Origin: Amycolatopsis roodepoortensis
Lineage (GTDB): Bacteria > Actinomycetota > Actinomycetes > Mycobacteriales > Pseudonocardiaceae
Direction of reading: 5' to 3'
Length of the DNA: 64,000 nt
NCBI RefSeq assembly: GCF_014873915.1
Contig: NZ_JADBEJ010000005.1
Coordinates: 124,001-188,000 of the forward strand
A model generated the notes under the pieces. The model did no database searches. It saw only the letters and a program-made list of their open reading frames with translations, and was not told the origin of the DNA. Made by a program: the position numbers and the translations under genes. Below, in pieces: positions 1 through 9,133 of this stretch (its first letter is position 1; every line of letters starts with the position of its first letter).

Positions 1-2
1 AG

Positions 3-3000
3 GCGGTCAAGCTGGCGGACACCGACGGCGAGATCGATGACGGTGAGCTCGACGAGGCCATCGAGACAACGAGAGCGGCCGCGCAGGGCATCCCCGATGA
101 CACGGTGATTCGCGGCCAGCAGCTCTGGCAGCTGGCGGAACTGCTGCGGTGGCGCTTCCTGCGCACAGGCCAGGCCGCGAATCTCGACGAACGGATCGAG
201 ACGCTGCGGGCGACGGTGCCGCTGGCCCCCGACGCCTCCGCGTCGATGCAGTGTTTGTCCGCGCTCGCGGACGCACTCAGCCTCCGGTACAGCCGGAATC
301 CGGACCTCGCCGACCTCGACGAGTCCGTCGCCGCGTTGTGCCGGGTCGTCGAGACCCTGCCCGCGGACGACCCCCGACTGCCCGACCTGCAGGCGGACGC
401 CGCGTTGGCGCATCTGCAACGCTTCGACGCCAGGGGCGAGCCTGCCGACGGCGAGACTGCGACCCGGCTGATCCGCTCGGCGCTCGCCGCTACCGGGTCG
501 GGCGACTCGAGTCGCTATCGAATACTCGGCGTTCTTGCCGCGATCCTCAGCTCGACAGCCACCTCCGAGCGCGACCCCGAGAAGCTGACCGAAGCCATAG
601 AAGCCTGCCACGCGGCAACACCACCCGGCGCGGTTCCGAAGGTGTCGGTCACCCTCACCCTGGGCAACGCGCTCCTAGCCCGCTACGAGAACACCGGTGC
701 CGAAGCGGACCTGGAGGCGGCGGCCACGACCTTGCGGTCCGCTTTGGCGCACGCGACCGGGATGAACCGGCTCATGCTCGTGAACAACCTCGTCCAGGTG
801 CTTCGCATCCGCTTTTTCCGCCACGGCGACAAAAGCGCACTGACCGAGGCGATCGACAGGGGGAAGGCGGCAGTACGGGAAAACCCTGATGCGTTGCTGC
901 TGGCGGGTAATGTCGCGGCCGCACAGACCGACCGGTACGAATGGGCCCGCGAGTCCGCCGATCTCACCGAGGCCGTCGACGCACTGCGGTCGGTGCTCGG
1001 CCGGGCCCGGCCGGATAGTCCGGATCTGCCGACGCTCCGGTTCTATCTCGGCTATGCCCTCCGGGCTCGTTTTCAGGCCACGGCCTCGATCGTGGATCTG
1101 GACGAGGCGATCGCGGTGTTGCGGCCGAGCCTCGCGTCGGCCGGATCGCGCGACCAGAAGGTTCAAGCCGGCATGATGCTCGGAATCGCGCTGTCGCTTC
1201 GCGGGCAGTGGTCGAACGACCAGGTCGCGCTCGCCGAGGCGAGCGAATTGCTGCGGGTCGCGGCTGACGGGCTGCCCGTGGCGAGCCCCGGCCGGAACAC
1301 GGCCGGGATCTTCTTGGCGAGCACGCTGCGCCTGCGGTTTCTCAACTCCGGAGAAGAGACTCTGCTCGCCGAAGCGATCGAGATCGGCAGGGAGATCGTC
1401 CCGCGCACCCAGGACGAGGAGACCAACCGGGCGTACGCACTGATCACGCTGGGCACCTTGCTGGCCCTGCGGTTCGAGCGGACCGGCGACGTCGGGGTGG
1501 TGACCGAGTCGATCGAGGTGCTGCGCCGCGGGGTGGCCGCCGCGGGCTCGAACAACGCGATAACGGCGAACGCGTTGTCCGAGCTGGCGCACGCATTGCG
1601 TGGCCGGTACAGCATCCTGGCGGAGTCCGCCGATCTGGACGAGGCCATCGAGGCCGCGGAGCGCGCCACGACCCTGCCGGGCACGACACCGGCCGAACGG
1701 AGTGCCCAGTTCGCCGCACTGGCCGTCGGCCTGCTGACCAGATCGCTGGCCACCGGCGATCTCGACGACCTCGACGCAGCCGTCGACCTGGGGCGCGAGG
1801 CCGCCCGCGCGCCCAACTGGCACGTCGCTTCGGCGGTCAACCTGATGACGCTGGGACTGGCACTGTGGTCCCGCTTCGATCGGACCGGAACGGTTTCCGA
1901 CCTCAACGCCGCCATCGACGCGTTGTTCGAGGCGGCGGAGGATGCCCATCCCGGGCACATCATGCGGCCCGTCATGCTGACCAACCTGTCCAACGCGCTA
2001 CGGACGCGGGCCGGTCTGCTCGGCTCGGCCGCCGACCTCGACGCCGCCGTGGACGCCGGGCGGTCGGCCGTCGCGTCCGCGCCGGCGGACCATCCGGCGG
2101 TGTCGATGTGCCTGATGAACCTCGGGACCGCGCTGCACATCCGGTACCTGGAAAAGCAGGACACCGCGGACCTCGACGCCGCGGTCGCGGCCTTGACCGA
2201 GGCGGTGGACCGCAGCACGCCTCAGAGCCCGAACCGGAGAGAGATCCTGCTGAACCTGGCGGGACTGCTGCGTACCCGCCGTGACCGGCGTCCGAGCCGG
2301 GACGCATTGGACCGGGCCGTCGCACTCGTCCGGGAGGCGATCGCGATCACCGGCGGCGCGCACTCGATGTACCCGCTGTGCGTCCTCAGCCTCTCGACCG
2401 TGCTGCACACCCGGTACGACCGCGGTGGGGACGATGCGGACGCGGTCGAATCGATCGAGTCGGCCAGACGGGCGATAGACAGCATGACCGCCGGTGACCC
2501 GCGAGTCGCGGTGGCCTGGGTGACGCTGGGAAGGCTGCACGAGCACAGGCGCGTCGAAGGCCGGCGTGACGTCGATGCCGCGGTCGCCGCCTACCGAAGG
2601 GCGGTCGAATCTCCCGGTGCCGCACCGACGTATCGGGCGGCCGCGGCCAGGTTGTGGGCCGAGTCGGCCGTGCGGCACCGCGATTGGGCCTCCGCTACGG
2701 AGGCCTTCGGCGTCGCTGTCGCGCTGCTGCCCCATGTGGCCTGGCACGGCATCGAACGCGACGCGCGCGAGCGCAGGCTGACGGTGTGGGAAGGCCTGGC
2801 CAGGGCGGCCGCCGCCGCGGCGCTGGAGGCCGGTGACCCCGGCCGTGCTGTGGAACTGCTCGAGCAGGGCCGCTCCGTGTTGTGGTCTCAGGCACTGCAG
2901 ACCAAGGACGACCTGTCGATGCTGCGGGAACGTGACCTCGCGTTGCACGATCGCCTGCGCGCCGTGGCGACGAAGCTGGCGGCCACGACCGCGCCCGACA

Positions 3001-4262
3001 TTCAGGAGGCCTCCGCCACCACCGATCCGTGGAGCGACCCGAGCCAGCGTATGCAGTCCGACCGGATCAAGCTGGCCGAGGACTGGGACCGGTTACTTGC
3101 CGAAGCACGCGCCTTGCCCGGACTGGAATACCTACTGCGGATCCCGCCGCTGGCCACCCTCCGCGAGGGCCTGCCCGACGGTCCCGTCGTCCTGCTCAAC
3201 GTCGACGAAGCCCGATGTGACGCCTTGATCGTGCACCGGGACCGCGACGTCGACCACGTCCCGCTGCCTGATCTGTCGTACGTGGAGGCCGGACGACGGG
3301 GAGAGGAGTACCTGCGGGCGTTGAAGCTGCTGGAAAACCCCGGCGGACCCGGCGACCTCGCCACGACCGGCGCCAAGCAAACGGTGCACGCGACCCTGGA
3401 ATGGTTGTGGGACACCGTCGTCGATCCGGTGCTGACCCGATTGGGCTACACCGGGCACGATGAGCCCTTCCCACGACTGTGGTGGTGCCCGACCGGATCA
3501 CTGACCCTGCTCCCGCTGCACGCCGCCGGTTACCACGACCCGGCCGACACTCCCGCCGGACGCACGGTGATCGACCGCGCGGTGTCGTCCTACACACCGA
3601 CGCTGCGCGCGCTGGCGAAGGCGAACACCGCGAGCGCCATCAAGCCCGCCGACCGACGAATCCTCGTGGTCAGCATGCCGGAGACCCCGCCGGTGCCCGG
3701 TAACCCGGACATGTCCCCTCTGCCCGGCGCCCGGGCGGAAGCCGAGTTCATTTCTCGTGTGCCCTCCCTCAACGGCACGTTGCGGGTCGCCGAGACCGCC
3801 ACCCACGCCGCGACAACCGCCGACCTGCGCACCCACGCCTACGCACATTTCGCCTGCCACGGCGGGCAAAACCTGCAACAACCGTCGACCGGCAGCCTCT
3901 ACCTGTGGGACAGACCACTGACCGTGCTCGAGGTCGCCGAACTGGATCTCGAGCACGCCGAACTGGCCTACCTGTCGGCCTGCAGTACGGCGATCGGTGG
4001 CACGAATCTGCCCGACGAGGCCATCCACCTCGCCGCGGCACTCCAGCTCGCGGGTTACCGGCAGGTGATCGCGACCCTGTGGACCATCACCGACCGGACC
4101 GCGGCGGAGGTGACCGAAAGGATGTACACCGGACTGCTCGGACCTTCGGGTCTGCGTCTCGACGACACCGCGCTCCTGCTCCACCGCACCGTGCGCGCCT
4201 TGCGCGACTCGGCCCCTCGCAACCCGGCCATCTGGGCCCCGTATGTCCACTTCGGACCGTGA
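3..4262 (+). CDS. TPR-like repeat protein with C-terminal CHAT protease-like domain (5' end outside window)
   Basis: The frame is open to the window edge. The codons before the GTG at 105 already encode one more repeat unit, so the true start lies upstream and the gene is partial here. About the first 870 residues (counting from 105) are some 18 degenerate units of roughly 50 residues, each with a core like D-L-D-E-A-I, as in TPR-like arrays. The last ~380 residues form a CHAT (caspase-HetF) domain. The putative catalytic pair is His in FACHGG (about residue 1252) and Cys in LSACSTA (about residue 1293), so the protease site looks intact. CHAT proteins are caspase-like peptidases; TPR-CHAT architectures occur in regulated proteolysis and some immune systems. 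No partner gene is visible downstream, where a bidirectional terminator follows; upstream partners would be outside the window. Substrate unknown. Confidence 0.88.
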   Translation, partial: AVKLADTDGEIDDGELDEAIETTRAAAQGIPDDTVIRGQQLWQLAELLRWRFLRTGQAANLDERIETLRATVPLAPDASASMQCLSALADALSLRYSRNPDLADLDESVAALCRVVETLPADDPRLPDLQADAALAHLQRFDARGEPADGETATRLIRSALAATGSGDSSRYRILGVLAAILSSTATSERDPEKLTEAIEACHAATPPGAVPKVSVTLTLGNALLARYENTGAEADLEAAATTLRSALAHATGMNRLMLVNNLVQVLRIRFFRHGDKSALTEAIDRGKAAVRENPDALLLAGNVAAAQTDRYEWARESADLTEAVDALRSVLGRARPDSPDLPTLRFYLGYALRARFQATASIVDLDEAIAVLRPSLASAGSRDQKVQAGMMLGIALSLRGQWSNDQVALAEASELLRVAADGLPVASPGRNTAGIFLASTLRLRFLNSGEETLLAEAIEIGREIVPRTQDEETNRAYALITLGTLLALRFERTGDVGVVTESIEVLRRGVAAAGSNNAITANALSELAHALRGRYSILAESADLDEAIEAAERATTLPGTTPAERSAQFAALAVGLLTRSLATGDLDDLDAAVDLGREAARAPNWHVASAVNLMTLGLALWSRFDRTGTVSDLNAAIDALFEAAEDAHPGHIMRPVMLTNLSNALRTRAGLLGSAADLDAAVDAGRSAVASAPADHPAVSMCLMNLGTALHIRYLEKQDTADLDAAVAALTEAVDRSTPQSPNRREILLNLAGLLRTRRDRRPSRDALDRAVALVREAIAITGGAHSMYPLCVLSLSTVLHTRYDRGGDDADAVESIESARRAIDSMTAGDPRVAVAWVTLGRLHEHRRVEGRRDVDAAVAAYRRAVESPGAAPTYRAAAARLWAESAVRHRDWASATEAFGVAVALLPHVAWHGIERDARERRLTVWEGLARAAAAAALEAGDPGRAVELLEQGRSVLWSQALQTKDDLSMLRERDLALHDRLRAVATKLAATTAPDIQEASATTDPWSDPSQRMQSDRIKLAEDWDRLLAEARALPGLEYLLRIPPLATLREGLPDGPVVLLNVDEARCDALIVHRDRDVDHVPLPDLSYVEAGRRGEEYLRALKLLENPGGPGDLATTGAKQTVHATLEWLWDTVVDPVLTRLGYTGHDEPFPRLWWCPTGSLTLLPLHAAGYHDPADTPAGRTVIDRAVSSYTPTLRALAKANTASAIKPADRRILVVSMPETPPVPGNPDMSPLPGARAEAEFISRVPSLNGTLRVAETATHAATTADLRTHAYAHFACHGGQNLQQPSTGSLYLWDRPLTVLEVAELDLEHAELAYLSACSTAIGGTNLPDEAIHLAAALQLAGYRQVIATLWTITDRTAAEVTERMYTGLLGPSGLRLDDTALLLHRTVRALRDSAPRNPAIWAPYVHFGP

Positions 4263-4301
4263 CCGAACTGGTTCTGACCAGCACGAAACGCCTACGCGGC
4301 A

Positions 4302-4344
4302 GAGGGGGCGTTCAAAGCTCGCACGTGAGCCTGAACGCCCCCTC
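4302..4344. terminator. Bidirectional terminator between the CHAT gene and kamA-like gene
   Basis: Perfect 13-bp arms GAGGGGGCGTTCA (4302-4314) and TGAACGCCCCCTC (4332-4344) with a 17-nt loop lie between two convergent genes. There is no strong U tract, as is usual in actinobacteria. Confidence 0.75.
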
Positions 4345-4357
4345 GTGAGCTGGCCGG

Positions 4358-5752
4358 TCAGGACTGCCGGGGCTGCTCGCGCCACCAGCGCTGACCGGCT
4401 TCGGGCAGCGTGGAGATCGGGTCGTAGTACGGGTACCGGCGCTGCAAGGCCTCCGGGTCCTCGTGCTCGATCCCGGTCCGGTAGTTCTTGGTCCAGTACG
4501 AGATCCCGAGCTCGCGGTCGTACTCGGCGAGCTGGTGCACCCAGCGCTTCCCGACATAAGGCACGTCGCAGACGATCCGCGGCGTCGCGTAGCCGGGCAG
4601 GTAGCCCATGATCGCGTGCTGCAGTTCCTGTGCCTCGTGCACGGAGACCCGCCAGTGCTCGGCGTTCGGGATCATGTCGCACATGTAGAAGTAGTACGGC
4701 AGGATGTTCGCCTCGCCCTGCAGCGCGAAACACAGGTCCAGCAGGTCGGCCGGGGTCGCGTTGACGCCCTTCATCAGCACACCCTGGTTGCGCACGTCGC
4801 GGACGCCGACGTCGAGCGCGGTCCTGGCGGCCTCGGCGACCAGCGGGGTCACCGACTGGGCGTGGTTGACGTGGGTGTGGATCGCGAGGTTGACGCCGCG
4901 GCGTTGCGCGGTGCCGGCGACGCGTTCGAGGCCTTCGACGACCTTCGGCTGGATCCAGTGCTGCGGCAGGGCGGCGAGCGCCTTGGTCGCGAGCCGGATG
5001 TCGCGGACGGTGTCGATGTCCATCAGCCGCATGAGGAACGACTCCAGCTGCGGCCACGGCACGTTGGCGACGTCACCGCCGGAGACCACGACGTCCCGCA
5101 CGCCCGGGGTCTTCTTCAGGTACTCGATCATCGCGTCCTGGCGGTCGACCGGTTTGAGCGAGAGCTTGTGCTTCTCGATCTGCTCGGTGGAGTTGCCGAC
5201 CAGGTCCATCCGGGTGCAGTGCCCGCAGTACTGGGGGCAGGTGGAGATCATCTCGGCGAGGACCTTGGTGGGGTAGCGGTGCGTCAGCCCCTCCACCACC
5301 CACATCTCGGCCTCGTGCAGGGAGTCCCGTTCGGAATGCGGGTGGCTCGGCCACTCGGTGTCGCGGTCGCTGCGCACCGGCAGCATGTAGCGGCGGATCG
5401 GGTCGGCGTACCAGGCTTCGGTCACCTTCGCCGGGTCGGTGCCCGCGTTGGGCGCCATCGTGTTGATCATCTGCGGGGGCAGCAGCATCGACATCGTGGC
5501 CATCTCGCGCTGGTCGGCGAGCATGTCCTCGTAGAAGCGCTCCTCGAGCAGGTCGCCCATCAGGGCGCGCAGTTGCTTGGCGTTGCGGATGCAGTGCACT
5601 CGCTGCCACTGCGCGTCACGCCACTCTGCCTCGGTCACGTCGTGCCAGCCGGGGAAGCGGCGCCAGTCGGGTTCGATCAGCTCGACCCGGGTGTAGTCGT
5701 AGGGCTGATCGTAGGCGGCCACCGGCGAGGTCGGTTCCTGGATCGCAGTCAC
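4358..5752 (-). CDS. kamA: KamA-family radical SAM protein (lysine 2,3-aminomutase-like)
   Basis: This 464-residue protein has the radical SAM CX3CX2C cluster motif (Cys172, Cys176, Cys179 in TCPQYCGHC), which binds the 4Fe-4S cluster and SAM. It aligns along its length with lysine 2,3-aminomutases, which convert L-lysine to L-beta-lysine with PLP. Near the C-terminus the position of the canonical PLP-lysine motif PGGGGK reads VPYVGK (Lys402), so a lysine remains but the glycine run is gone; substrate assignment is therefore open. The start is GTG at 5752, with GAGGAG about six bases upstream. The gene stands alone, divergent from the amidohydrolase gene, with two direct repeats in the shared upstream region. 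The symbol names the family and does not prove activity. Confidence 0.85.
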   Translation of the reverse strand: MTAIQEPTSPVAAYDQPYDYTRVELIEPDWRRFPGWHDVTEAEWRDAQWQRVHCIRNAKQLRALMGDLLEERFYEDMLADQREMATMSMLLPPQMINTMAPNAGTDPAKVTEAWYADPIRRYMLPVRSDRDTEWPSHPHSERDSLHEAEMWVVEGLTHRYPTKVLAEMISTCPQYCGHCTRMDLVGNSTEQIEKHKLSLKPVDRQDAMIEYLKKTPGVRDVVVSGGDVANVPWPQLESFLMRLMDIDTVRDIRLATKALAALPQHWIQPKVVEGLERVAGTAQRRGVNLAIHTHVNHAQSVTPLVAEAARTALDVGVRDVRNQGVLMKGVNATPADLLDLCFALQGEANILPYYFYMCDMIPNAEHWRVSVHEAQELQHAIMGYLPGYATPRIVCDVPYVGKRWVHQLAEYDRELGISYWTKNYRTGIEHEDPEALQRRYPYYDPISTLPEAGQRWWREQPRQS

Positions 5753-5781
5753 TTGTACTCCTCGTCGTCGGAAACGCGTGA

Positions 5782-5825
5782 AAATATCCTGTCACATCGT
5801 TCGGACGACGTAAATATTCCTGTCA
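5782..5825. promoter_or_regulatory. Direct repeats in the kamA/amidohydrolase intergenic region
   Basis: AAATATCCTGTCA (5782-5794) and AAATATTCCTGTCA (5812-5825) are direct copies with start points 30 bp apart, close to three helical turns, in an AT-richer patch. They may be tandem operator half-sites for kamA. The regulator is unknown. Confidence 0.4.
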
Positions 5826-5894
5826 TGCGTGGTGTGTCGAAATCTCGCCGACCCGCTGGTCGCGCGGTCGCGCGCACGCTGCAAACTCGGGAGC

Positions 5895-7505
5895 GTGACG
5901 AACGCGCGAACCACGCTCCTGCTCGGCGGGCGTATCTACAGCCCCTCGGCCCCCGACGCCACCGCGATGGCGATCACCGACGGCACCGTCGTCTGGGTGG
6001 GGCAGGACGGCCCGGCCAGGGCCCTGCATCCCGACGCCGAACTGGTCGACCTCGACGGAGCCTTCGTCGCCCCCGCGTTCGTCGACGCGCACGTCCACGC
6101 CACCGCGACCGGCCTTCACCTCACCGGGCTGAACCTCGCGAACGTCCGCGGCGCCGGCGAGCTGCTCTCCGCGGTCCGTGATGCCGTCCGTCCCGGCCAG
6201 GTGCTCGTCGCGCACGGGTGGGACGAATCCCGCTGGACCGACGGCAGGCTGCCCAGCCGCGCGGAGATCGACGAAGCCTCGAACGGGGCGCCGGTGTACC
6301 TGAGCCGGGTCGACGTCCACTCGGCGCTCGTCTCCAGCGCACTCGTCGCGCTCGCCTCCGGTGTGCACGAGGCGCCGGGCTGGTCGGCCGACGGCCCGCT
6401 GACCCGCGACGCCCACCATCTCGTGCGTGCGGCGATGCGCGAGGCGATCACGCCGCAGCAGCGCCGCGACGCCCAGCGCGCCTTCCTCGCCGAAGCCGCA
6501 GCACGGGGTGTCGTGAGCGTCCACGAATGCGCGGGCCCGGACATCTCCGGCGCCGAAGACCTCACCGACCTGCTCGCGCTCGCCTCCGAACCGGGACTGC
6601 CGGAGGTCGTCGGCTACTGGGGCGAACGCGGCGGCATCGACACCGCCCGCGCGCTCGGCGCCAGGGGAGTCGCGGGCGACCTGTTCGTCGACGGCGCGCT
6701 CGGCTCCCGCACCGCCGCCCTGCACGAGCCGTACGCCGACGCCCACGGCACCTCCGGGACGCTCTACCTCGACGCCCCCGCCATCGCCGAACACATCAGC
6801 GCCTGCACCGAGGCCGAGCTCCAGGCCGGTTTCCACGTCATCGGCGACGCCGCCGTCGCCGAGGTCGTCGAAGGTTTCCGGCTCGCGGAGAAGACCGTCG
6901 GACGCCGAGCGCTGGCCGCCCGCCACCACCGGCTCGAACACGTCGAGATGATCGACGTCGACCAGGCGAAGGCGCTGGCCGGCTGGGGTGTGGTCGCGTC
7001 GGTCCAGCCGCAGTTCGACGCGGAATGGGGCGGCCCGCACGGCATGTACACCGACCGCCTCGGCGCGGACCGGGCCCCGAAGCTCAACCCCTTCGCCGCC
7101 ATGGCCGCCGAGGGCCTTCTGCTCGCCTTCGGCTCCGACGCCCCGGTCACGCCGGTCGACCCGTGGGCCACCGTCCGCGCCGGGACCTATCACCGCACGC
7201 CGGGATCGGGCTTGTCCGCCCGCGCGTCCTTCACCGCCCACACCCGTGCGGGACACCGCGCCGCCGGGGTCAACGACGGTGTCACCGGCAGCCTGGTCCC
7301 GGGCGCTCCCGCGCACTACGCGGTCTGGGACGCCGAAGACCTCGTCGTCGCGACACCGGACTCGCGTGTGCAGCGCTGGTCGACCGACCCACGTGCGGGT
7401 GTGCCCCCGCTACCGAACCTCGCGGAGGGGGCGACGCTGCCCCGTTGTCTGCGTACGGTCCGTGGCGGGCAGGTCATCCACGATCTGTTCACCCGCACGG
7501 CCTAG
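5895..7505 (+). CDS. Amidohydrolase family protein (YtcJ-like, metal-dependent TIM barrel)
   Basis: About 536 residues. An N-terminal beta-sandwich (LLLGGRIYSP) is followed by the metal-binding FVDAHVHA motif, a further metal-site segment around FHVIGDAAV, the LEHVEMID segment and a C-terminal FGSDAPVTPVDPW segment that supplies the catalytic Asp. This arrangement is typical of YtcJ/exoenzyme-regulatory-like amidohydrolases that hydrolyse amide or imide bonds. The substrate cannot be read from sequence. I place the start at GTG 5895, because upstream codons do not resemble the family; a purine-rich GGGAG sits almost against it, so a leaderless or weakly led start is possible. The stop codon is shared with the -10 element of the next gene, lnt. 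Confidence 0.85.
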   Translation: MTNARTTLLLGGRIYSPSAPDATAMAITDGTVVWVGQDGPARALHPDAELVDLDGAFVAPAFVDAHVHATATGLHLTGLNLANVRGAGELLSAVRDAVRPGQVLVAHGWDESRWTDGRLPSRAEIDEASNGAPVYLSRVDVHSALVSSALVALASGVHEAPGWSADGPLTRDAHHLVRAAMREAITPQQRRDAQRAFLAEAAARGVVSVHECAGPDISGAEDLTDLLALASEPGLPEVVGYWGERGGIDTARALGARGVAGDLFVDGALGSRTAALHEPYADAHGTSGTLYLDAPAIAEHISACTEAELQAGFHVIGDAAVAEVVEGFRLAEKTVGRRALAARHHRLEHVEMIDVDQAKALAGWGVVASVQPQFDAEWGGPHGMYTDRLGADRAPKLNPFAAMAAEGLLLAFGSDAPVTPVDPWATVRAGTYHRTPGSGLSARASFTAHTRAGHRAAGVNDGVTGSLVPGAPAHYAVWDAEDLVVATPDSRVQRWSTDPRAGVPPLPNLAEGATLPRCLRTVRGGQVIHDLFTRTA

Positions 7506-7517
7506 GGTTCAGGAGTG
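7503..7517 (+). promoter_or_regulatory. Leaderless promoter -10 of lnt
   Basis: TAGGGT at 7503-7508 overlaps the stop codon of the preceding gene and lies 6 nt before the GTG at 7515. This TANNNT-N6-8-start spacing is typical of leaderless actinobacterial transcripts. Confidence 0.5.
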
Positions 7518-9107
7518 TCCACGACCGTGACCGACCCGGACCCCGAAGCGGCGCCCCGGAAGCGCTTCTCCCGCGCCTGGCTCGTGCGTTTCCTCGTCGC
7601 CGCGGCGTCGGGATTCGCGCTGTACCTCAGTTTCGCTCCGCGTCCGCTGTGGTGGCTCGCGCCGCTGGCGTTCACCGGCTTCGCCCTGGTGGTGCACGGA
7701 CGGAGGTTCCGGGGCGCGTTCGGTTACGGGTTCGTGTTCGGGATGGGGTTCTTCCTCCCGCTGCTGACGTGGCTGCTGGACTTCCTCGGTCCAGGCTTCG
7801 GGCCGTGGCCGTGGCTCGGGCTGGCGATGGCGCTGTCGGTGTACCTGGGTTTCGGCGGAGCTTTCGCCACCGTGGTGTGGAGGCTGCCGCTCGGACCGCT
7901 GTGGGCGGCGCTGGTGATCATCGCGCTGGAGACACCGCGCACCTGGTTCCCCTTCGGCGGCTTCCCGTGGGGTCGCGTCGCGTTCAGCCAGCCTGAGGGT
8001 GTCTTCGTCTCACTGGCCTCGATCGGCGGCGCTCCGCTGGTCGGTCTCGCCGTCGTGGCGACCGGTTTCGGCCTCGCGGCGCTGTGCCTGAGGCTGAAGG
8101 GCGCCGACTCACGGCGCTCCCTGGTTGCCGCGTCGGCGCTGACGTTGGTGCCCGTGGTGGCGGGGCTCGCGGTGTGGCCGACGATCGGCATCGAAGCCCA
8201 GGATGGCGAGCTCACCGTCGCCACCGTGCAGGGCAACGCCCCGGACATCGGCCTGGCGCTGGAAGGCCGTCGCGACGAACTCCGGAACAACCACCTCGCC
8301 GAGAGTGCCCGCCTGCTGGACAAGCTCAAGGCGAGCAACACCAAGGTCGATCTGCTCGTCTGGCCCGAGACCGCGATGGCCATGCGCACCGGCGATCCCG
8401 GCGTCGATCAGATGGTCCGCGACTACGGCACGCAGGCGATCATCGGCGCCCTGGTCCGGCTGCCCGACGGGAGCGCGCAGAACTCGGCGCTCGTCTGGGA
8501 TCCGGTCACCGGGCCCGGTCAGCGCTACGCCAAGCAGCAGCTCGTCCCGTTCGGTGAGTACGTCCCGGCCCGTGAGCTCGCGAAGCTGGTGACCCCGTTC
8601 GTCGACAGCGTGGCGAACATGACACCGGGTGACGGCGCCAACGCCGCCCTGTCGGTCGCGGGCACCAAGGTCGGCGTCTTCATCTGCTACGAGACCGCGT
8701 TCGACTACCCGGCGCGGGAGTCGGTGGCCAACGGTGCGGAACTGCTCGTCGTGCCGACCAACAACGCCTGGTACGGGCCTGGGGAGATGAGCTATCAGCA
8801 GCTGGCGATGTCGCGGCTGCGGGCGGTCGAGCATGGGCGCGCGGTGATCGTTTCCGCCACCAGTGGCGTGAGCGCGATCGTCGCGCCGGATGGTTCGATC
8901 ACGGCCTCTACCAGCTTGTTCACCGCAGATTCCCTGGTGGGGCGCGTACCGCTCAGGCAGCAGACTACGCTGTCGGATCTACTCGGTGTAACGACGGAGT
9001 ACGGGCTGCTCGCCCTGGCGATCGCCGGGGTTACCGGCGGGTACGTGCTGCGTTTCCGCACCCGGCGCGCGAGCGCCGCCAAGGCAACGAGGGAAGCGGC
9101 GGGCTGA
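7515..9107 (+). CDS. lnt: Apolipoprotein N-acyltransferase
   Basis: This 530-residue membrane enzyme transfers an acyl chain to the N-terminal cysteine of lipoproteins. The N-terminal ~200 residues hold several hydrophobic helices, with FPFGGFPWGR as a family landmark. A nitrilase-like domain follows with the catalytic triad: Glu in VWPETAM, Lys in YAKQQLVPFGEYVP and Cys in FICYETAFD. A last transmembrane helix ends the protein (LLALAIAGVTGGYVL). The GTG at 7515 fits a leaderless start; a GTG at 7527 with AGGAG upstream is an alternative. It precedes ppm1 by 26 bp. In mycobacteria the Lnt and Ppm domains are fused in one protein; here they are separate neighbours, so the operon reflects a known functional link. 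Confidence 0.95.
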   Translation: MSTTVTDPDPEAAPRKRFSRAWLVRFLVAAASGFALYLSFAPRPLWWLAPLAFTGFALVVHGRRFRGAFGYGFVFGMGFFLPLLTWLLDFLGPGFGPWPWLGLAMALSVYLGFGGAFATVVWRLPLGPLWAALVIIALETPRTWFPFGGFPWGRVAFSQPEGVFVSLASIGGAPLVGLAVVATGFGLAALCLRLKGADSRRSLVAASALTLVPVVAGLAVWPTIGIEAQDGELTVATVQGNAPDIGLALEGRRDELRNNHLAESARLLDKLKASNTKVDLLVWPETAMAMRTGDPGVDQMVRDYGTQAIIGALVRLPDGSAQNSALVWDPVTGPGQRYAKQQLVPFGEYVPARELAKLVTPFVDSVANMTPGDGANAALSVAGTKVGVFICYETAFDYPARESVANGAELLVVPTNNAWYGPGEMSYQQLAMSRLRAVEHGRAVIVSATSGVSAIVAPDGSITASTSLFTADSLVGRVPLRQQTTLSDLLGVTTEYGLLALAIAGVTGGYVLRFRTRRASAAKATREAAG

Positions 9108-9133
9108 CCCGCCGGAACACGGAGGAAAAGCGG

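Noticed and set aside
4463..6181. Long open frame opposite kamA and the amidohydrolase gene
   Set aside because: It is rich in Arg/Gly/Val and has no domain; it lies antisense to a strong radical SAM gene. Long antisense frames are expected at this GC content. The same holds for the long frames opposite the SNF2, subtilase, XRE and acyl-CoA dehydrogenase genes.
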